From positions 1 to 64,000 of the forward strand of contig JAKUCV010004472.1 in the NCBI GenBank assembly GCA_028386065.3: DNA of 64,000 nucleotides, read 5' to 3'. Positions 23,965 through 35,260 of the stretch are shown in pieces. Within the stretch, counting starts at the first letter, position 1. Each line of letters starts with the position of its first letter. Position numbers and translations under genes: made by a program. Source of the DNA: Turnera subulata. Its lineage: Eukaryota > Streptophyta > Magnoliopsida > Malpighiales > Passifloraceae. Below the pieces are notes generated by a model. That model was not told where the DNA came from and searched no databases. It saw only the letters and a program-made list of their open reading frames with translations.

Positions 23965-25100
23965 GTTTCGTATCGGCCTACTTTCAGATTTACCAGAGCT
24001 TCTCCAATTTGGAAGAATGTAATCCGGAGTGGTGATTACTCTGGTCTTTCAGGACTGCCCCTGCAATCAGGGTTGGTACTGTCGGTAGGCAATGGAATGG
24101 ATATTCGCTTTTGGCATGATAATTGGTCTGTTTTGGGGGTATTGAAAGACACACATCATCGGCTGTTTCAAAGTGCAACTTTTCAGTCTGCTACTCTACA
24201 TGATGTACACCGGCATAATTATCTGACTCATGACCATGAAGGAGCTTGGGTAAGACAATTGTATTCATGGGAGATTGAATCTGTTCGTCAGCTTCATGCT
24301 ACTTTACAAGATTTGCTTCAACCCATGGGTTCTACTGATACGTGGACTTGGCTGTGGGGAGAAGACGGCCGATTCTCTGCTCGTAGCGCGTACCACTCTC
24401 TTTGTGCTACTGTGATCACCTCCAGCCCGCTACCTTGGCTGTCTTTTGCACCACCACACATACAGTGTTTTCTCTGGCGATTACTTAGTGGAGGTCTGGC
24501 GCTACGAGAGATGCTTTGGCGTAGAAGTGTGATTACTGAGTCCGAGGCTACATGTCCTATGTGTGGAGATGCTATAGAGGACGTTCTTCATCTGTTCTTT
24601 CTATGCCCCGTGGCAGCGAGTTTGTGGTCTCGACTATATCAATGGTGGGGTTTGTGTTGGGTAGGTCCAAATTCCATTCACTCTTGGCTGTTGCAATGGC
24701 CGTGGGCTGCAGGAAGTAAACACTCTCAACAGGCATGGACGTTGCTTTGGTCTTGCCTTACTCTGGTCCTTGTGGTTGGCTCGGAATAATTTGGTTTTTT
24801 CCACGAAGCCGGTGAACGTCGCACAGTTATTTGATCAAGCTCTTACCAAGGCCTTTTGGTGGTTCAGATTTCAGCATCCTCGCTTTCCTTATGGCATAGG
24901 TGCAGTGCTTGCATCGTCGGAAACACTTAAGCAATGGCCAGGCGCCAAAGGTGTTATTATTCGTTGTTCACAGTAATGTAATACGATGAAATAGCTATGG
25001 CGTCTTTTGTCCGGTATTTTAGTTTGTCCAACTAACACCTTTTGTACATTTTAACTACTTCTGATCATCAATAACACGTCGCTTTCCATAAAAAAAAAAA
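23965..25100 (+). mobile_element. 5'-truncated LINE inserted in copy B
   Basis: The segment is absent from the paralogue near 15385, carries a LINE C-terminal coding region and ends in a poly(A) run at 25090-25100. The start coordinate is approximate. No clean target duplication is visible, and a few bases (compare ACGATAAA in copy A) seem lost at the site. Confidence 0.8.
23968..24976 (+). pseudogene. LINE ORF2 C-terminus with zf-RVT domain
   Basis: The coding region covers the distal part of a plant L1-like ORF2 after the reverse transcriptase. It includes VGNGMDIRFWHDNW, then WTWLWGEDGRFSARSAYHSL, WLSFAPPHIQCFLWRL, and the zinc-binding block CPMCGDAIEDVLHLFFLCP. It then shifts frame near 24775 and continues with WLARNNLVFSTKPVN to a stop at 24974-24976. 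In the family this region follows RT and is thought to aid target-primed reverse transcription. The frameshift and missing EN and RT domains make it inactive. Confidence 0.9.
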
Positions 25101-25702
25101 GATAATTTTTAATTTTTTTATGCATTAGATAGCGCGTAATGCATAAATCCAAGGTTTACCCGATGATTCATATTTAGTTTCCTAATTTTATTACGATAAA
25201 GAAAATTTTAAAACCTTCTTCGTATGCATTAGAAACCGCGTAAAGTATAAATAGAATGTTTACTCGATGATTCAGATTTAGTTTCGTTATTTTATTGTGA
25301 TAAAAATAATTTTTAAGCTTTCTTTATATGCATTCAATACCGCGTATAATTTCACTCGATGATTTGGATTTTTTTTTTTTTGTGATAATTTATGAGATGC
25401 CGATGAAATTTATAAGGCACAGGCGGAAATTAGGTAATTGTTTGAGGTTGCTGTCATTGCACCGGAAGAATACATTCAAGATTATTTTGAAGTTTTCTTT
25501 GTATGCATTGGATACCACGTATTGAAGAATTCAATTATACTTTTTCTTTTTGGTATGAATAAATAGAAGAAGTTTTATTGGATAATTGAGATTTAGTTTC
25601 CTTATTGTGATAATATATTACATGTTAAATCTTTCTTTGTCTTTGTTGACACCACTATATATAGTGCTTATCACTTTTCCTCAAATAATAAACTAGCCTT
25701 AG

Positions 25703-25892
25703 GTGCCAGAAAGAAAGTTAGGTTAGTCGATTGAAGTTCTATTACCACCTCGTTAAGTTAAGAGTTTGAACCCCAACAACCATCTTTCTTAGTTAGTTGA
25801 TTTATAAGCATCATTTTAAACACTTGTTTTGCCTGACGGCCTACAACCTTCAACTGAGAGAGTCTTCCCCAACCTAAACTTTGTAAAGAAAA
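25703..25892 (+). mobile_element. tRNA-derived SINE, copy B
   Basis: Same element as 15962-16152, with A-box-like TTAGGTTAGTCGATTGAAG and B-box-like GTTTGAACCCC. The target duplications AACTAGCCTTAG (25691-25702) and AACTAGGCTTAG (25893-25904) differ at one base. Presence at the same site in both paralogues means it inserted before the segment was duplicated. Confidence 0.8.
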
Positions 25893-26477
25893 AACTAGGC
25901 TTAGTTTATGTTGACCCCACTTCTCTTCTCGCAAGAACACCAAACTTCAATTCTCGAAGGTTCATTCTCGATTTCTTCTTTATTCTCATTACTGTATAAT
26001 AGCAATTTCAATTGCATTGTTTGCTTACAATTTCTATGTGATATGTTATGTCATAAGATATTTTAAAATATTATAGAACTTCAATCATTATATTCAAATA
26101 TATCAACCAAGTGAGATATATAGTTATGAGTTGCCATAACATTAGTAACTTGAAACTTCAAGACATTAGGTAATATGAGTTTTCTCAAGTCACTCATTTT
26201 GGCCTCTTTCTTCTCATATGTGATAGTACTCATTTTTTAAAACCCAACAATTTTAGCTTAGCCCCTCCTATCTGGATTATTTTGGTTAATCAGGAGCCAA
26301 GCCTTTTTTGGATGAGAACTTTCTATGTGGATTAAATCCAAATTTAACCAATATTGAACTTGAAATATATATGGCCCACACCGATTTGACTATTGGTCAA
26401 GATATAATAACCTAACATTTGTAAATGGTTTTCCTGTTTGTCTAGAAATCTTTGCTACAACTCTTGATTATAATAAA

Positions 26478-27552
26478 CTAGGCCACTACACGTGTTACAC
26501 AAGTGTTTATGTGCTGATTTATTTATACCGTATTACACACGGATATTTAGTTAATTTTATCAAAGGAGATAAAAGCAATTGAAAAAGTATTTCCTGATCT
26601 AAAATACGAATATTAAAATAGGAACAAAACAACTATATTGAGAGAATTTGAAAACTTACTTTGAATCCCCCTTGATGGTTATATTGTTTGCCTTGGGTTT
26701 TATTTCTTGATTGTGAATGAAGCATAATTGTTTTTTATTTTGCCGTGAAAATTCAGAAATTTAACTATGCATAAGTAAACCAATCCTCTAAAACATGAAG
26801 CATTGTTTTGTTTAGTTGTGAAAAAAAAAAGTGATCACCTTAGTAATATGATCGCAATACTATGTGATTTTCCTCATTTTATAGCACAAAAATTGATTGT
26901 AATATTAAATTGTAATAATAAATACATGTGACCTTTGGTTTTTAAGAAGCATTTCATAATTTGATGTATGGATGCATGTGACTCTTAATTTTCTGCATTT
27001 AATTTTTTAAAAGCTCAATTATTCCTTTTCATTGCCCTTCCGTTTCCTTCTGTGATTCACACACAAACAAATGATTTAGAATTAAATATAGAATATTAAA
27101 AGCTTTTTTTACTAAATCCACTAAGTAATAAATTAATTTTTTTTACCAGATAATTTCTTTTATTTATCTTAATCCTTCAAAGTCATAAGATATAGGATAT
27201 GAAGAGACACTTTTTATCATTTACAAACACATTAAATTAAATTGAATTTAATTTTTGGCCAAAGAGTCTTTAAAGATTTCAAATTGTAATGGTTTTGTCA
27301 CTATTCCGGTTTAGCCATAATATTATGTAATGATGTCTTCTTAACTTATCAATAAATACACTTCCATTTGGGGGGGAAAAAAAATTGAATTTAGAGTGTT
27401 AAAAGTTTTGTTATCAAATTCATTGAATAATTTATTACACCAAGCCCTAACCCTAAATTAGAGGCCTCAAATTGGTGATGCCTGGGGGCAGCACTAAAAA
27501 AGCCATTTGTCTACACCAGAATCAGGTCTCTAAATTAATATATAATATATAT
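26478..27552. other. Copy-B-specific AT-rich segment, no gene
   Basis: Absent from copy A. Includes homopolymer and AT-rich stretches and TAACCCTAAATTAGAGGC near 27449. No TIR, LTR or coding region was recognised, so insertion in B and deletion in A are both possible. Confidence 0.5.
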
Positions 27553-28363
27553 ACTACAACAACACATGGCCTGGCCCTTATAATTTCCATAAGTAATTGA
27601 CACAAAAGAAAATCAAAGGAGAATTACCTTTTAATGCCGAAATAAAGGTACTAAAAAATGTACTCATGAAGAATTAAAGAGGAATAAATTTGTTCATAAT
27701 GCCCAATAATTGCAACGTTTATTTTCTAGAATACTTAATAACTACAACACTCTTCAATAACCTTTGATTTGTGATGCTGATGTCCCTAAGCATTAATGAT
27801 TGCATTTGTTACATAAAACTGCAGTTCAGACCCATTCTAGAAACGACAAGGAAAAGTTATAGAGATATATTTTTTTTTGTGTTTGTGTGTGTGTGTGTGA
27901 GATTCTGTGATTTTGCAATTTTGTTTCTTGATAGCTATGTTTCATCAGGCAGATCATAGTCCAAACGAAGAAGAAAAAGAAAGAAAAGACAAAGGCTGTC
28001 ATCATCAGGCAGCAACAACACGGTCGTTGTTCACGTCAACTCAATCAAGGGATGGCGATAACCTCCTTCTACATGGTAAGAAGTTCAACAGATTTTCAAT
28101 GAATGTCTATGCATATACATATGATTACGAGGCCTCCATCAGGCTAAAGTATTGAGTTTACAACATGGGTTTTGACTAAAGGGTTTTGAGTTTACAAAAA
28201 TCCTTGAGCTTACAACATGCTACCTAGTACAACTTGCGTCTTTCCCAACTTCCACTCCATAGGAAGCGCCTTCAGATTTGTGTCAATCTCTTAGTAACAG
28301 TAGCTGGAAGTCTCAAAAGAGACATAAAATAGAGGGGTAGGAAAGAGAGGATAGTAGAATTAA

Positions 28364-29011
28364 GGCAAAATTTTATTTAGCACACCTTAACTTTAATGGA
28401 GTATCAACTTGGCTATCTAATTATTTATTTAAACATTTGAACAATTTAATTTACCAACTCATCACAATTAAAATATTTAGTCTTAGGAAAAAAAAAAAAA
28501 AAGAGGGCATGCCGTTATTGTGTCACTGTTGACACGTGACTTGCCTTCTAAATTCTTTAAAAAATTATATTTTGTAAATATAAATTCTTTTCTTTTATAT
28601 ATATTTTACCTGTCAAATTTCTAAACTAAATGGCATCTCGCTCTATAAAGGATTGTGGGTGGTTAATTTTGATTTTGGATGTGAAGGTTTTTGAATGGTA
28701 GAAAAGGAATGGGTGAAGGATTATTGAAAAAGAAGTGAATAGGAATTATGAGCTGATTGTTGTCTAATTTTTGAAGTTTTTAAAGGAAAAAAAAATTTAA
28801 ACCCGTTTACAAAACATTAGTTTTTTATGAATCTAAAAGGTAAGTTAGGTGCCAACACAACCAGAGATATACCGTCATGTTTTTTTTTTAAAGGCAAAAT
28901 GCTTTAATTGTGATGAGAAGATAAATTAAATTGTTAAAATGTTCAAACAAATAATTAGGTGGCCAAATTGATACACCACTAAAGTTAAAGTGTGCTAAAT
29001 GAAATTTTGCC
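28364..29011. mobile_element. Mutator-type MITE with 9-bp target duplication
   Basis: Terminal inverted repeats of about 120 bp start GGCAAAATTTTATTTAGCAC (28364) and, reverse-complemented, GGCAAAATTTCATTTAGCAC (29011). Flanking 9-mers TAGAATTAA (28355-28363) and TAGATTTAA (29012-29020) differ by one base. A 9-bp duplication with long TIRs is characteristic of the Mutator superfamily. The interior (28490-28890) has no coding sequence. Confidence 0.9.
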
Positions 29012-29078
29012 TAGATTTAATTATTAGGACTTTACCGTCAAAAGACAGGAATCTAGACTTCCACGCCATAATAAAACC

Positions 29079-30645
29079 GCATTAATGCCATGTTTGATCC
29101 TTGTGTTGCCCCTGGATTCGAAGATTCAGCCTGTGTTGCGTTTTCGTTACTTTTGATCCCTGTGTGTGTCCATTTTCCTTACTTTTGGTCTGAGTCGCCG
29201 GATTCCGGTAGCTGGTCCTGACGAGGCACGCTTTTCGGCGCCACATTAGCATATGAAGGAACCGCGTGTCAAGTCAAGCCAACAAATCAAAACGGTTCGA
29301 CCCGACTGGTTCCCCCACCTAAGAGACCCGTCCAACCAAACCGAAGTGCACAGTAAAATAAATAACTAAAAAGAAGTAAAAGAAATTGAAATTCATTAAA
29401 ATAAATAAATAGAAATCTATTTTAAAATCAAAATAGAAATCCATTAAAATAGAAATAATTATTTTTTAAAATTTTTCCCAACTCCTTTTTTCCTATTTTT
29501 TATTATCTTTTATTTTTTCCATAATTTTAATTCATTAATTACAACTGCAACTCCTCTGCAACTTTTAATTCACCGAAATTCATTAAATCCACCTCTACAA
29601 CTCCTCCTCCCCCTCTTTCCTCCCACCGCCGTCCCTTCTTCCCCCTAGTCACCATCGCCGTCCCCACCCCTCCCTCCTCCTTCGACCTCAAACCCGACCC
29701 CAACGTCGTGTTACTACTCTCGACGGTCCACTTCTTCGCAGCGGCGGCAGGGCAAAAGACTACTATTATTGGCTTCTGTATGTGTTGTTTTTTTCTGGGT
29801 TCCTGCTTGTAGGTCATGGTTCGTGAAGAGGTGGTGTGTGGCTGTGGGGAAGATAGCGTTTTGTCGTTGCTACAAGCTCGAGCTGGCCTGTTGAGCCGCG
29901 AGGAGAGATCTGGTTGCTGATCTCGATGCAGGAGATGATGGTGGCGGCGTTCGTCGATGCTGCAGGACGCGACGGTTTGAGCGGTGGCCTTCGTGGCTTG
30001 CTGCTCCTACTCCGATCTCCTTTGGCGGCGGCGTCTCCTCTGTGGAGGTCGTCTTCTCCCGCAACATTTTTGAGAGGGAAGGCGCTTGTGGTGTTTGTCT
30101 CCGCGTCTTTTCCTGCCGGTACGGCAGCCTTCGCGATGGCTGCTCCTCCCTCCTCCGGCGGCGCTGAAGGCCTCTGTGGGGGCTAGCTGCTGGCGGCACG
30201 ACGTGAGGTTGAGGATGAGTTAGGATTCCATCTTGACAATTTGTAATTAATGAATTAAAATTTTAGAGAAAAAGATAATAAAAAATAGAAAAAAAGGAGT
30301 TGGGAAAAATAATTAAAAAATAATTATTTTTATTTTAATGAATTTCTATTTTATTTTTAAAAATTATTTCTATTTTAATTATTTTCATGGATTTATATTC
30401 TTTTTTTTCTTTTAGTTATTTATTTTGTTGTGCATTTTCGGTTTGGTTGGACGGGTCTCTCAGGTGGGGGAACCAGTCGGGTCGAGCCGTTCCGTTCTAC
30501 GTCAGCACCAGTTGCTGGAATCCGGCGACTCAGACCAAAAGTAACGAAAATGGACACACACAGGGATCAAAAGTAACAAAAACGCAACATAGGGCTGAAT
30601 CTTCGAATCGAAGGGCAACACAGGGATCAAACATGACATTAATCC
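29079..30645. mobile_element. Pack-MULE-like element with captured GC-rich sequence
   Basis: Long TIRs (about 29079-29541 and 30232-30645) start GCATTAATGCCATGTTTGAT and, from the other end, GGATTAATGTCATGTTTGAT. A perfect 9-bp target duplication AATAAAACC lies at 29070-29078 and 30647-30655 (offset by one base at the right). The AT-rich arms enclose a GC-rich core (29542-30231) very unlike its surroundings, as expected for a Mutator element carrying host gene pieces. No transposase is present. Confidence 0.85.
29542..30231. other. Captured GC-rich gene fragments inside the Pack-MULE
   Basis: Two coding-like stretches are visible. On plus, about 29590-29790 reads without stops through FDLKPDPNVVLLLSTVHFFA and a run of alanines. 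Then 29914-30186 encodes 90 alanine- and leucine-rich residues, while its complement (29870-30199) is arginine/proline-rich. The composition resembles N-terminal exons of plant genes with GC-rich starts. I do not recognise either protein. The sequence could be one or several captured fragments; orientation is undecided. Confidence 0.45.
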
Positions 30646-31303
30646 TAATAAAACCAAAGCCAACCTCTTGGTAATAGCGAGCCCTGTCAATGTTTACACA
30701 TCTAAGACCAGATTTGAAAAAAATTATGCCAAGGCCAGACAACAATTTTTATAGGGTTAGAATTAGGACTTGGACATTGGCAATCACCGGGCCAAGTCAT
30801 GCCCTGATGAGATTATCCTCTCATGATGAATTCATTATAGTAATTGAATAAAGATAACCAATCCCCGAAACACTGCTTGACGCCTTACAGTGAGAAAACG
30901 AAGACCGCAATTTATTTCTTTCTACAAAAAACTAAGAGGACCATTCTCTATTTTGGTGGTGAGAGGGAAGGCGCTTGAATCTTCAAATCGAGGGGCAACA
31001 CAGGGATCAAACATGGCATTAATCCTAATAAAACCAGAGCCAATCTCTTGGTAATAGCTAGCCTTGTCAATGTTTACACATCTAAGACCAGATTTGAAAA
31101 AAATTATGCCAAGGCCAGACAACAATTTTTATAGGGTTAGAATTAGGACTTGGACGTTGGCAATCACCGGGCCAAGTCATGCCCTGATGAGATTATCCTC
31201 TCATGATGAATTCATTATAGTAATTGAATAAAGATAACCAATCCCCGAAACACTGCTTGACGCCTTACAGTGAGAAAACGAAGACCGCAATTTATTTCTT
31301 TCT
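30597..31303. repeat. 380-bp tandem duplication next to the Pack-MULE
   Basis: 30597-30943 and 30977-31303 are near-identical, each carrying the Pack-MULE right end, the target-site sequence and flanking DNA. The joint (30960-30976) contains GAGAGGGAAGGCGCTTG, which also occurs inside the Pack-MULE at 30072-30088. So the second unit is a rearranged copy that jumped from inside the element to its right end. Confidence 0.8.
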
Positions 31304-31537
31304 AGCTAGCTCCATCTTGATAAGCTCGGCAGTAATTAGAACAAGAACACAAAATACAAAAAAGAAATAAAATACTACTATTATGCAACCGTTCACACAA
31401 TCCGGTAAAAAAATATGCAAAACCACAGTGAAGATATTAATGTATCGAATTGATCAGTACATTATGTAGTCAAAAAAGAATTTAATACATAATATTATTC
31501 ACTTTGAAATCTCTGTAGAACATTACAGAGACAAATG
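30895..31537. repeat. Large inverted repeat, left arm outer part
   Basis: This sequence is the reverse complement of about 43205-43560; for example, AGACCGCAATTTATTTCTTT (30902) matches the complement near 43555, and GAACATTACAGAG (31518) the complement near 43203. The retrotransposon at 31538-40582 separates it from the inner part of the same arm. Confidence 0.8.
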
Positions 31538-32036
31538 TGATGACATATGAAATAATAATTTATTGCCTAAAAGGATCAAGTAAGACCCTTAGAGTACAGG
31601 TCTACACCAAGACCTTGAGGTCCAGGTCTACACCTTAAGGTCTAAGTCCACACCTTAAGGTCTAAGTCCACACTAAGATCCTGAGGTCCAAGTCTCCAAA
31701 GGTCTTGGTCTGTATTGAGACCCTGAGGTCTAGGTCCAGCCCATGAGGAGGTCCATACCAAGACCCTGAGCTATAGGTCCACACCAAAAACCTCAAATCT
31801 TCTATAAATAGTTGCCCCCTAACCTGAATAAAGGTACGGGAATAGAACTAATCAATTTCTTCTATCTATTACTTACTACAGAGAGTTTAGTTCTGACTTA
31901 GGCATCGGAGAGCCTCCGGGGTCACACACCCTGGACACCCTCGGTGTCCTTTTGTCTTCCTCTTTTGCAGGCTTTGCATCACCAAGATCCTACCACACAT
32001 AGACCTTCTATAATCAGGTAAATCTCTGATTTATCA
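31538..32036 (+). repeat. 5' LTR of the gag-only element
   Basis: 499 bp. The upstream half consists of near-repeats of GGTCTAAGTCCACACCTTAA and GACCCTGAGGTC. One 20-bp unit is present twice here but once in the 3' LTR. A TATA box CTATAAATAG lies at 31802-31811. Confidence 0.9.
31802..31811 (+). promoter_or_regulatory. LTR core promoter TATA box
   Basis: CTATAAATAG, conserved at the same place in the 3' LTR (40348-40357). It sits downstream of the repeated U3 motifs and upstream of the predicted R/U5 region, as expected for the start of element transcription. Confidence 0.6.
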
Positions 32037-32038
32037 TT

Positions 32039-32056
32039 TGGCGCCGTCTATGGAGA
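32039..32056 (+). other. Primer-binding site of the gag-only element
   Basis: TGGCGCCGTCTATGGAGA starts 3 nt after the LTR. TGGCGCCGTC followed by a G-rich stretch is a common PBS in plant Ty3/gypsy elements. The gag ATG (32050) lies inside it. Confidence 0.7.
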
Positions 32057-32279
32057 AACCTGGCCAAAAAGTCATGTCTTCCCAATATGAACAATTGGGT
32101 GTTACCACGGAACCTACACCCCAAGGTGATGGAAACAAAGGTAATCCAACAATACCCACCGTTGGTGGTGGTACCGAAAGAGATCTAATAAGTAAGGCCT
32201 CCACAATTCAGCCATGTTTTGACACTGTATCCCGGGCTGAATTTATGCAATTTAGGGATGAGACACTACAAAAAAAGGT

Positions 32280-32640
32280 GGAAATTCCGGGGGTTTTTTT
32301 ATACAATTTGCGGAGGTTTTGACCCCCGCAAATTGACTTTGCTGCAATTTGCGGAGGTTTCAAAAACCCCCGCTGTTACCACTCCCACAAACAATTTGCG
32401 GGGGTCGTTAAGGTGACCTCTGCTGCACCCCCCGCAAATTGACAAACCAATTTGTGGGGGTCATGACCAACCTCCGCAATTTGATCTACAACCTCCGCAA
32501 ATTCACACAATGGAAATGCATAATATGACTCCTCAAACCCCCGCAATTTGAGTTTTACCCTCCACAATTTGATCATCCATTTTTGTATTAACCGCCGCAA
32601 ATTGATTTTCAACCCCCACAATCTGATCGCCCATCTTTAT
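32280..32640. repeat. CACTA subterminal repeats, left
   Basis: About twelve degenerate copies of ACCYCCGCAAATTGA in both orientations (for example TTTGCGGAGGTTTTGACCCC at 32308 onward, then AACCTCCGCAATTTGATC near 32486). Such arrays are transposase-binding sites in the superfamily. The matching right array is at 35340-35545. Confidence 0.85.
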
Positions 32641-33184
32641 TTTTTTTCAAAAAATTAGTATTCAAATATATATTTAAATTTCCTTTTCTTCCTTTAAAAT
32701 TGCAATCAAGACACAAAATAATATAAATAACACAACTGATAATAAAAAAAAATTATTAAATAATATAATATCAATCACATGACTTGAACTAAAGTTTGAA
32801 GTAAAAGTATTACATAATTGAGTAATAGTTCTAATTCATGTCTTCTATGGTTCATCATCTCCACGCGTCAAAAAAATGTCAGCATCATTGAGGCTACAAA
32901 AAATAGGACAAATGACAAAATAAGAGCAGATTTAGAAACCCAAATGAAAATTTATACAGGAAAAAGAAGTAGCTTCATGAAGAGCAAAGCATTACTATAT
33001 GACATCTTTACACTCCAAATGTCTCCGATAAGTCAAGCCACTTCTTTCACACACACCTAACGACAATCTCATGATTAAACACTACCATATCCATCAAATG
33101 TGATCACAGAATGGGATTGCAAAAACAGATTCTCACATCTGACATGACATGCATATTTACACATGAGTAATACAGATAATATCA

Positions 33185-33483
33185 CTCTATATGACAGATT
33201 CTGGTATTGTTGTTAATGCTTTGTCATCACAAAGAATACCATGGGAGATACGATCAATCATCACTGCTGTTAAGATGAAACTTCAAGGCCTACAAAACTT
33301 GAAGATCTGCAAGATTCCAAGGCAAGCGAACCAAGCAGCAGATTGGATTGCAAGAACATCACTCATCGCATTGGCAATTAGCTCCTCCAGAGCCTTTTGC
33401 ATGTATTTTGTCTACTGATGGCTGTAATATGTTTTCACGTGAATGAATGAAGTAAGGATTTTCATTGATAAAAAAAAAAAAAA
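33185..33483 (+). mobile_element. LINE 3' tail with RNase H-like fragment
   Basis: The plus strand encodes DSGIVVNALSSQRIPWEIRS, then CKIPRQANQAADWIARTSL, the C-terminal part of the plant RNase H-like (RVT_3) domain. In that family these correspond to the D-S-x-x-V-V-N-A-L and R-x-A-N-x-A-A-D blocks. It ends in a poly(A) run (33470-33483). A short repeat ATCAC flanks it. It is a 5'-truncated retroposed piece lying inside the CACTA element. Confidence 0.75.
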
Positions 33484-33502
33484 TCACAAGTAAGCAGTCG
33501 AT

Positions 33503-33656
33503 ATTTACACATGAGTAATAGAGATAATATCACAAGTAAGGAAAATTATGTATGCTTACACATCCAGGTCCAGTGCCTTATTTACACATGAGTAATAGAG
33601 ATAACATCACAAGTAAGGAAAATTATGTATGCTTACACATCCAGGTCCAGTGCCTT
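33503..33656. repeat. 77-bp tandem duplication
   Basis: Copies 33503-33579 and 33580-33656 are almost identical (one A/G-type difference near ATAACATCAC). They begin ATTTACACATGAGTAATAGA. A third partial copy of ACATGAGTAATACAGATAAT lies at 33161, before the LINE tail, so the LINE tail inserted into this repeat. Confidence 0.9.
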
Positions 33657-34126
33657 GACAGCCGCATAAAGGAAATGCTCAAGAACTCCATGGTTGATCT
33701 GCACAGTACTAAAAATTCAGTAGAAAACAAAAACAGAAAAAAATGAATAGAGGAATGGTTTAGCCCTGAGATACTCAACTCACAAAAACAAAAAGCAACA
33801 AAATCCAACGGCAACAGATCTTACCGACTTGGGACGAGATAGAACGGGAACCAAAAGGGCCTTGTGATGCACATTTTTAAGTTGACCAGTTGTCAACAAC
33901 TGCAAACTGATTTTTATGGTAGAAATCTAAATCACAAAACATTAACTCTACTTGGCATGAGACTGGGAATCATATTTGCATAAGCATGTAGTTCATAAAA
34001 TACTCAAATCAGACAGCAGTGAAGCAAAGTGAGAATAGTATCACAATGCGAAGCATAAAACTGCAATATAAACCCAAATATATAACAATACCTACCTATA
34101 AACTTGATCAAAAAAAAAATACCTAC

Positions 34127-34624
34127 CTATAAACAAAAGTCAATGAGTCTGTATGCCCTCAGAATGTAGCACCTTGACGCCTTGATTCCCTGAATAAGTT
34201 GCCAAAGTGATGGGAACACAATGTCAAGGATCATAGAATTCTTAAATCATAAATCGTCATGATCAGAAGAATTGTTCTGAGTCACTTACTTGCCAAGTTT
34301 CAGGAATTTTAAACAGCAAGCACTCTGGAGTTACATCAACTTCATTGTACAACTTTAGTAAGTCATGCACCTGCAACCCCGCACACAACCAGGGTTAGAT
34401 GGAACGCTGAGCAACATGACTTATGATCATGTCATATGCAAGAATAAAACTGAAGCAAAACAAGACAATCTCAGTTCCTGGTTTTCTAGAGCAGAAAACT
34501 AATGCCCCAAGAAGATGACAAAATCTGCAGCATAATTAACTACTCAGCAACTTGCAACCTAAAACCAAACACTACCTTCCTAACAATCTCATGTCTGTCG
34601 AGCATCCACTTCCCAGTCACTACC
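34127..34624 (-). pseudogene. Transaldolase gene fragment captured by the CACTA element
   Basis: Three exons are visible on the minus strand with correct splice dinucleotides: 34576-34624 (ends DRHEIVRK), 34290-34370 (VHDLLKLYNEVDVTPE, then LLFKIPETWQ) and 34127-34189 (GIKAS, then HSEGIQTH after a 1-nt shift). The order matches plant transaldolase, where the block LLFKIPATWQGIEA follows a V-H-D-L-L-x-L-Y-N-E helix; transaldolase moves a dihydroxyacetone unit in the pentose phosphate pathway. The lysine of LLFKIP aligns with the catalytic Schiff-base lysine region, though I cannot prove that residue here. Frameshifts, a diverged first exon and loss of all later exons make it a fragment. Capture of host exons is well known for CACTA elements. 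Confidence 0.75.
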
Positions 34625-34959
34625 CTGAAAAGCATGCATAAACGAAGTTGAACTCAATGGCATGGTACTCATGTATGTTTCAAAACTAGAACAATGCAAC
34701 TGAGCTAAAATTGGACAAAGAACTAAAATTGAACAGAGGGAATCAATCGAAATAAACAGCCGGAGGAAAGAAACTAACTCACCGGAAGAGAAAGACACCT
34801 CTGCACTGGAGAAACAAACTAATCAGCTCAAAAAAACCCTTAACCTAGGAAGAGAAGTAGCAATTGAACTGATCGAGCCAATGGAACTCACCAGAACCCT
34901 TAACCTAATAAGAGAAGTAGCATTTGACCTTCCAATCGAGTTAACAATTTTTAATCGAA

Positions 34960-35260
34960 GGGTTAGAGATTTAGAATGGAGCTCCGGCGTTTGTGTTGTC
35001 GGGTCTCCTGCTACTGCTCGGCGTTGGAAAGGAAGAGGTCTTTACCGGCTCGTTGCCTCGACGTCTGGGCACGCGGAGGAAGAGGAGATGAAAAGAAGAT
35101 GGAGAGGCTGACAGATGAAGAGGAAGGAGGCATGGCGGTGACGGTGGCCGGTTCGCAGATGGTCGAGAGAGAGGGTTTGGGGATTTTGGGGGTGTGGGGA
35201 GAGGAGGGAAATTGTATTTTTTTTGGTAGAGTGAGGGTTTAGATCGGTGATGAGAGAGGG
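34960..35260 (-). other. GC-rich exon-like sequence in the CACTA element
   Basis: On the minus strand a pyrimidine-rich leader (35170-35270) precedes an ATG near 35134 that opens a serine/proline-rich reading frame ending in a stop near 35010. The position upstream of the transaldolase exons and the same strand suggest a captured first exon and leader. I cannot tell whether it came from the same gene. Confidence 0.35.

Larger units (their letters stand above)
25101..28080 (+). repeat. Segmental duplication copy B, right part
   Basis: Aligned with 15395-17200. It differs by an extra segment of roughly 1.07 kb (26478-27552) that is absent between the corresponding bases near 16680 in copy A, and by a smaller extra piece near 26290. 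The open frame 27907-28155 shares its first part with copy A but resembles no family I recognise. Confidence 0.75.

Noticed and set aside
29870..30199. Arg/Pro-rich protein on the minus strand of the Pack-MULE cargo
   Set aside because: GC-rich sequence keeps several frames open; the complementary frame is alanine-rich. Neither matches a family I know, so I left it as an unassigned captured region.
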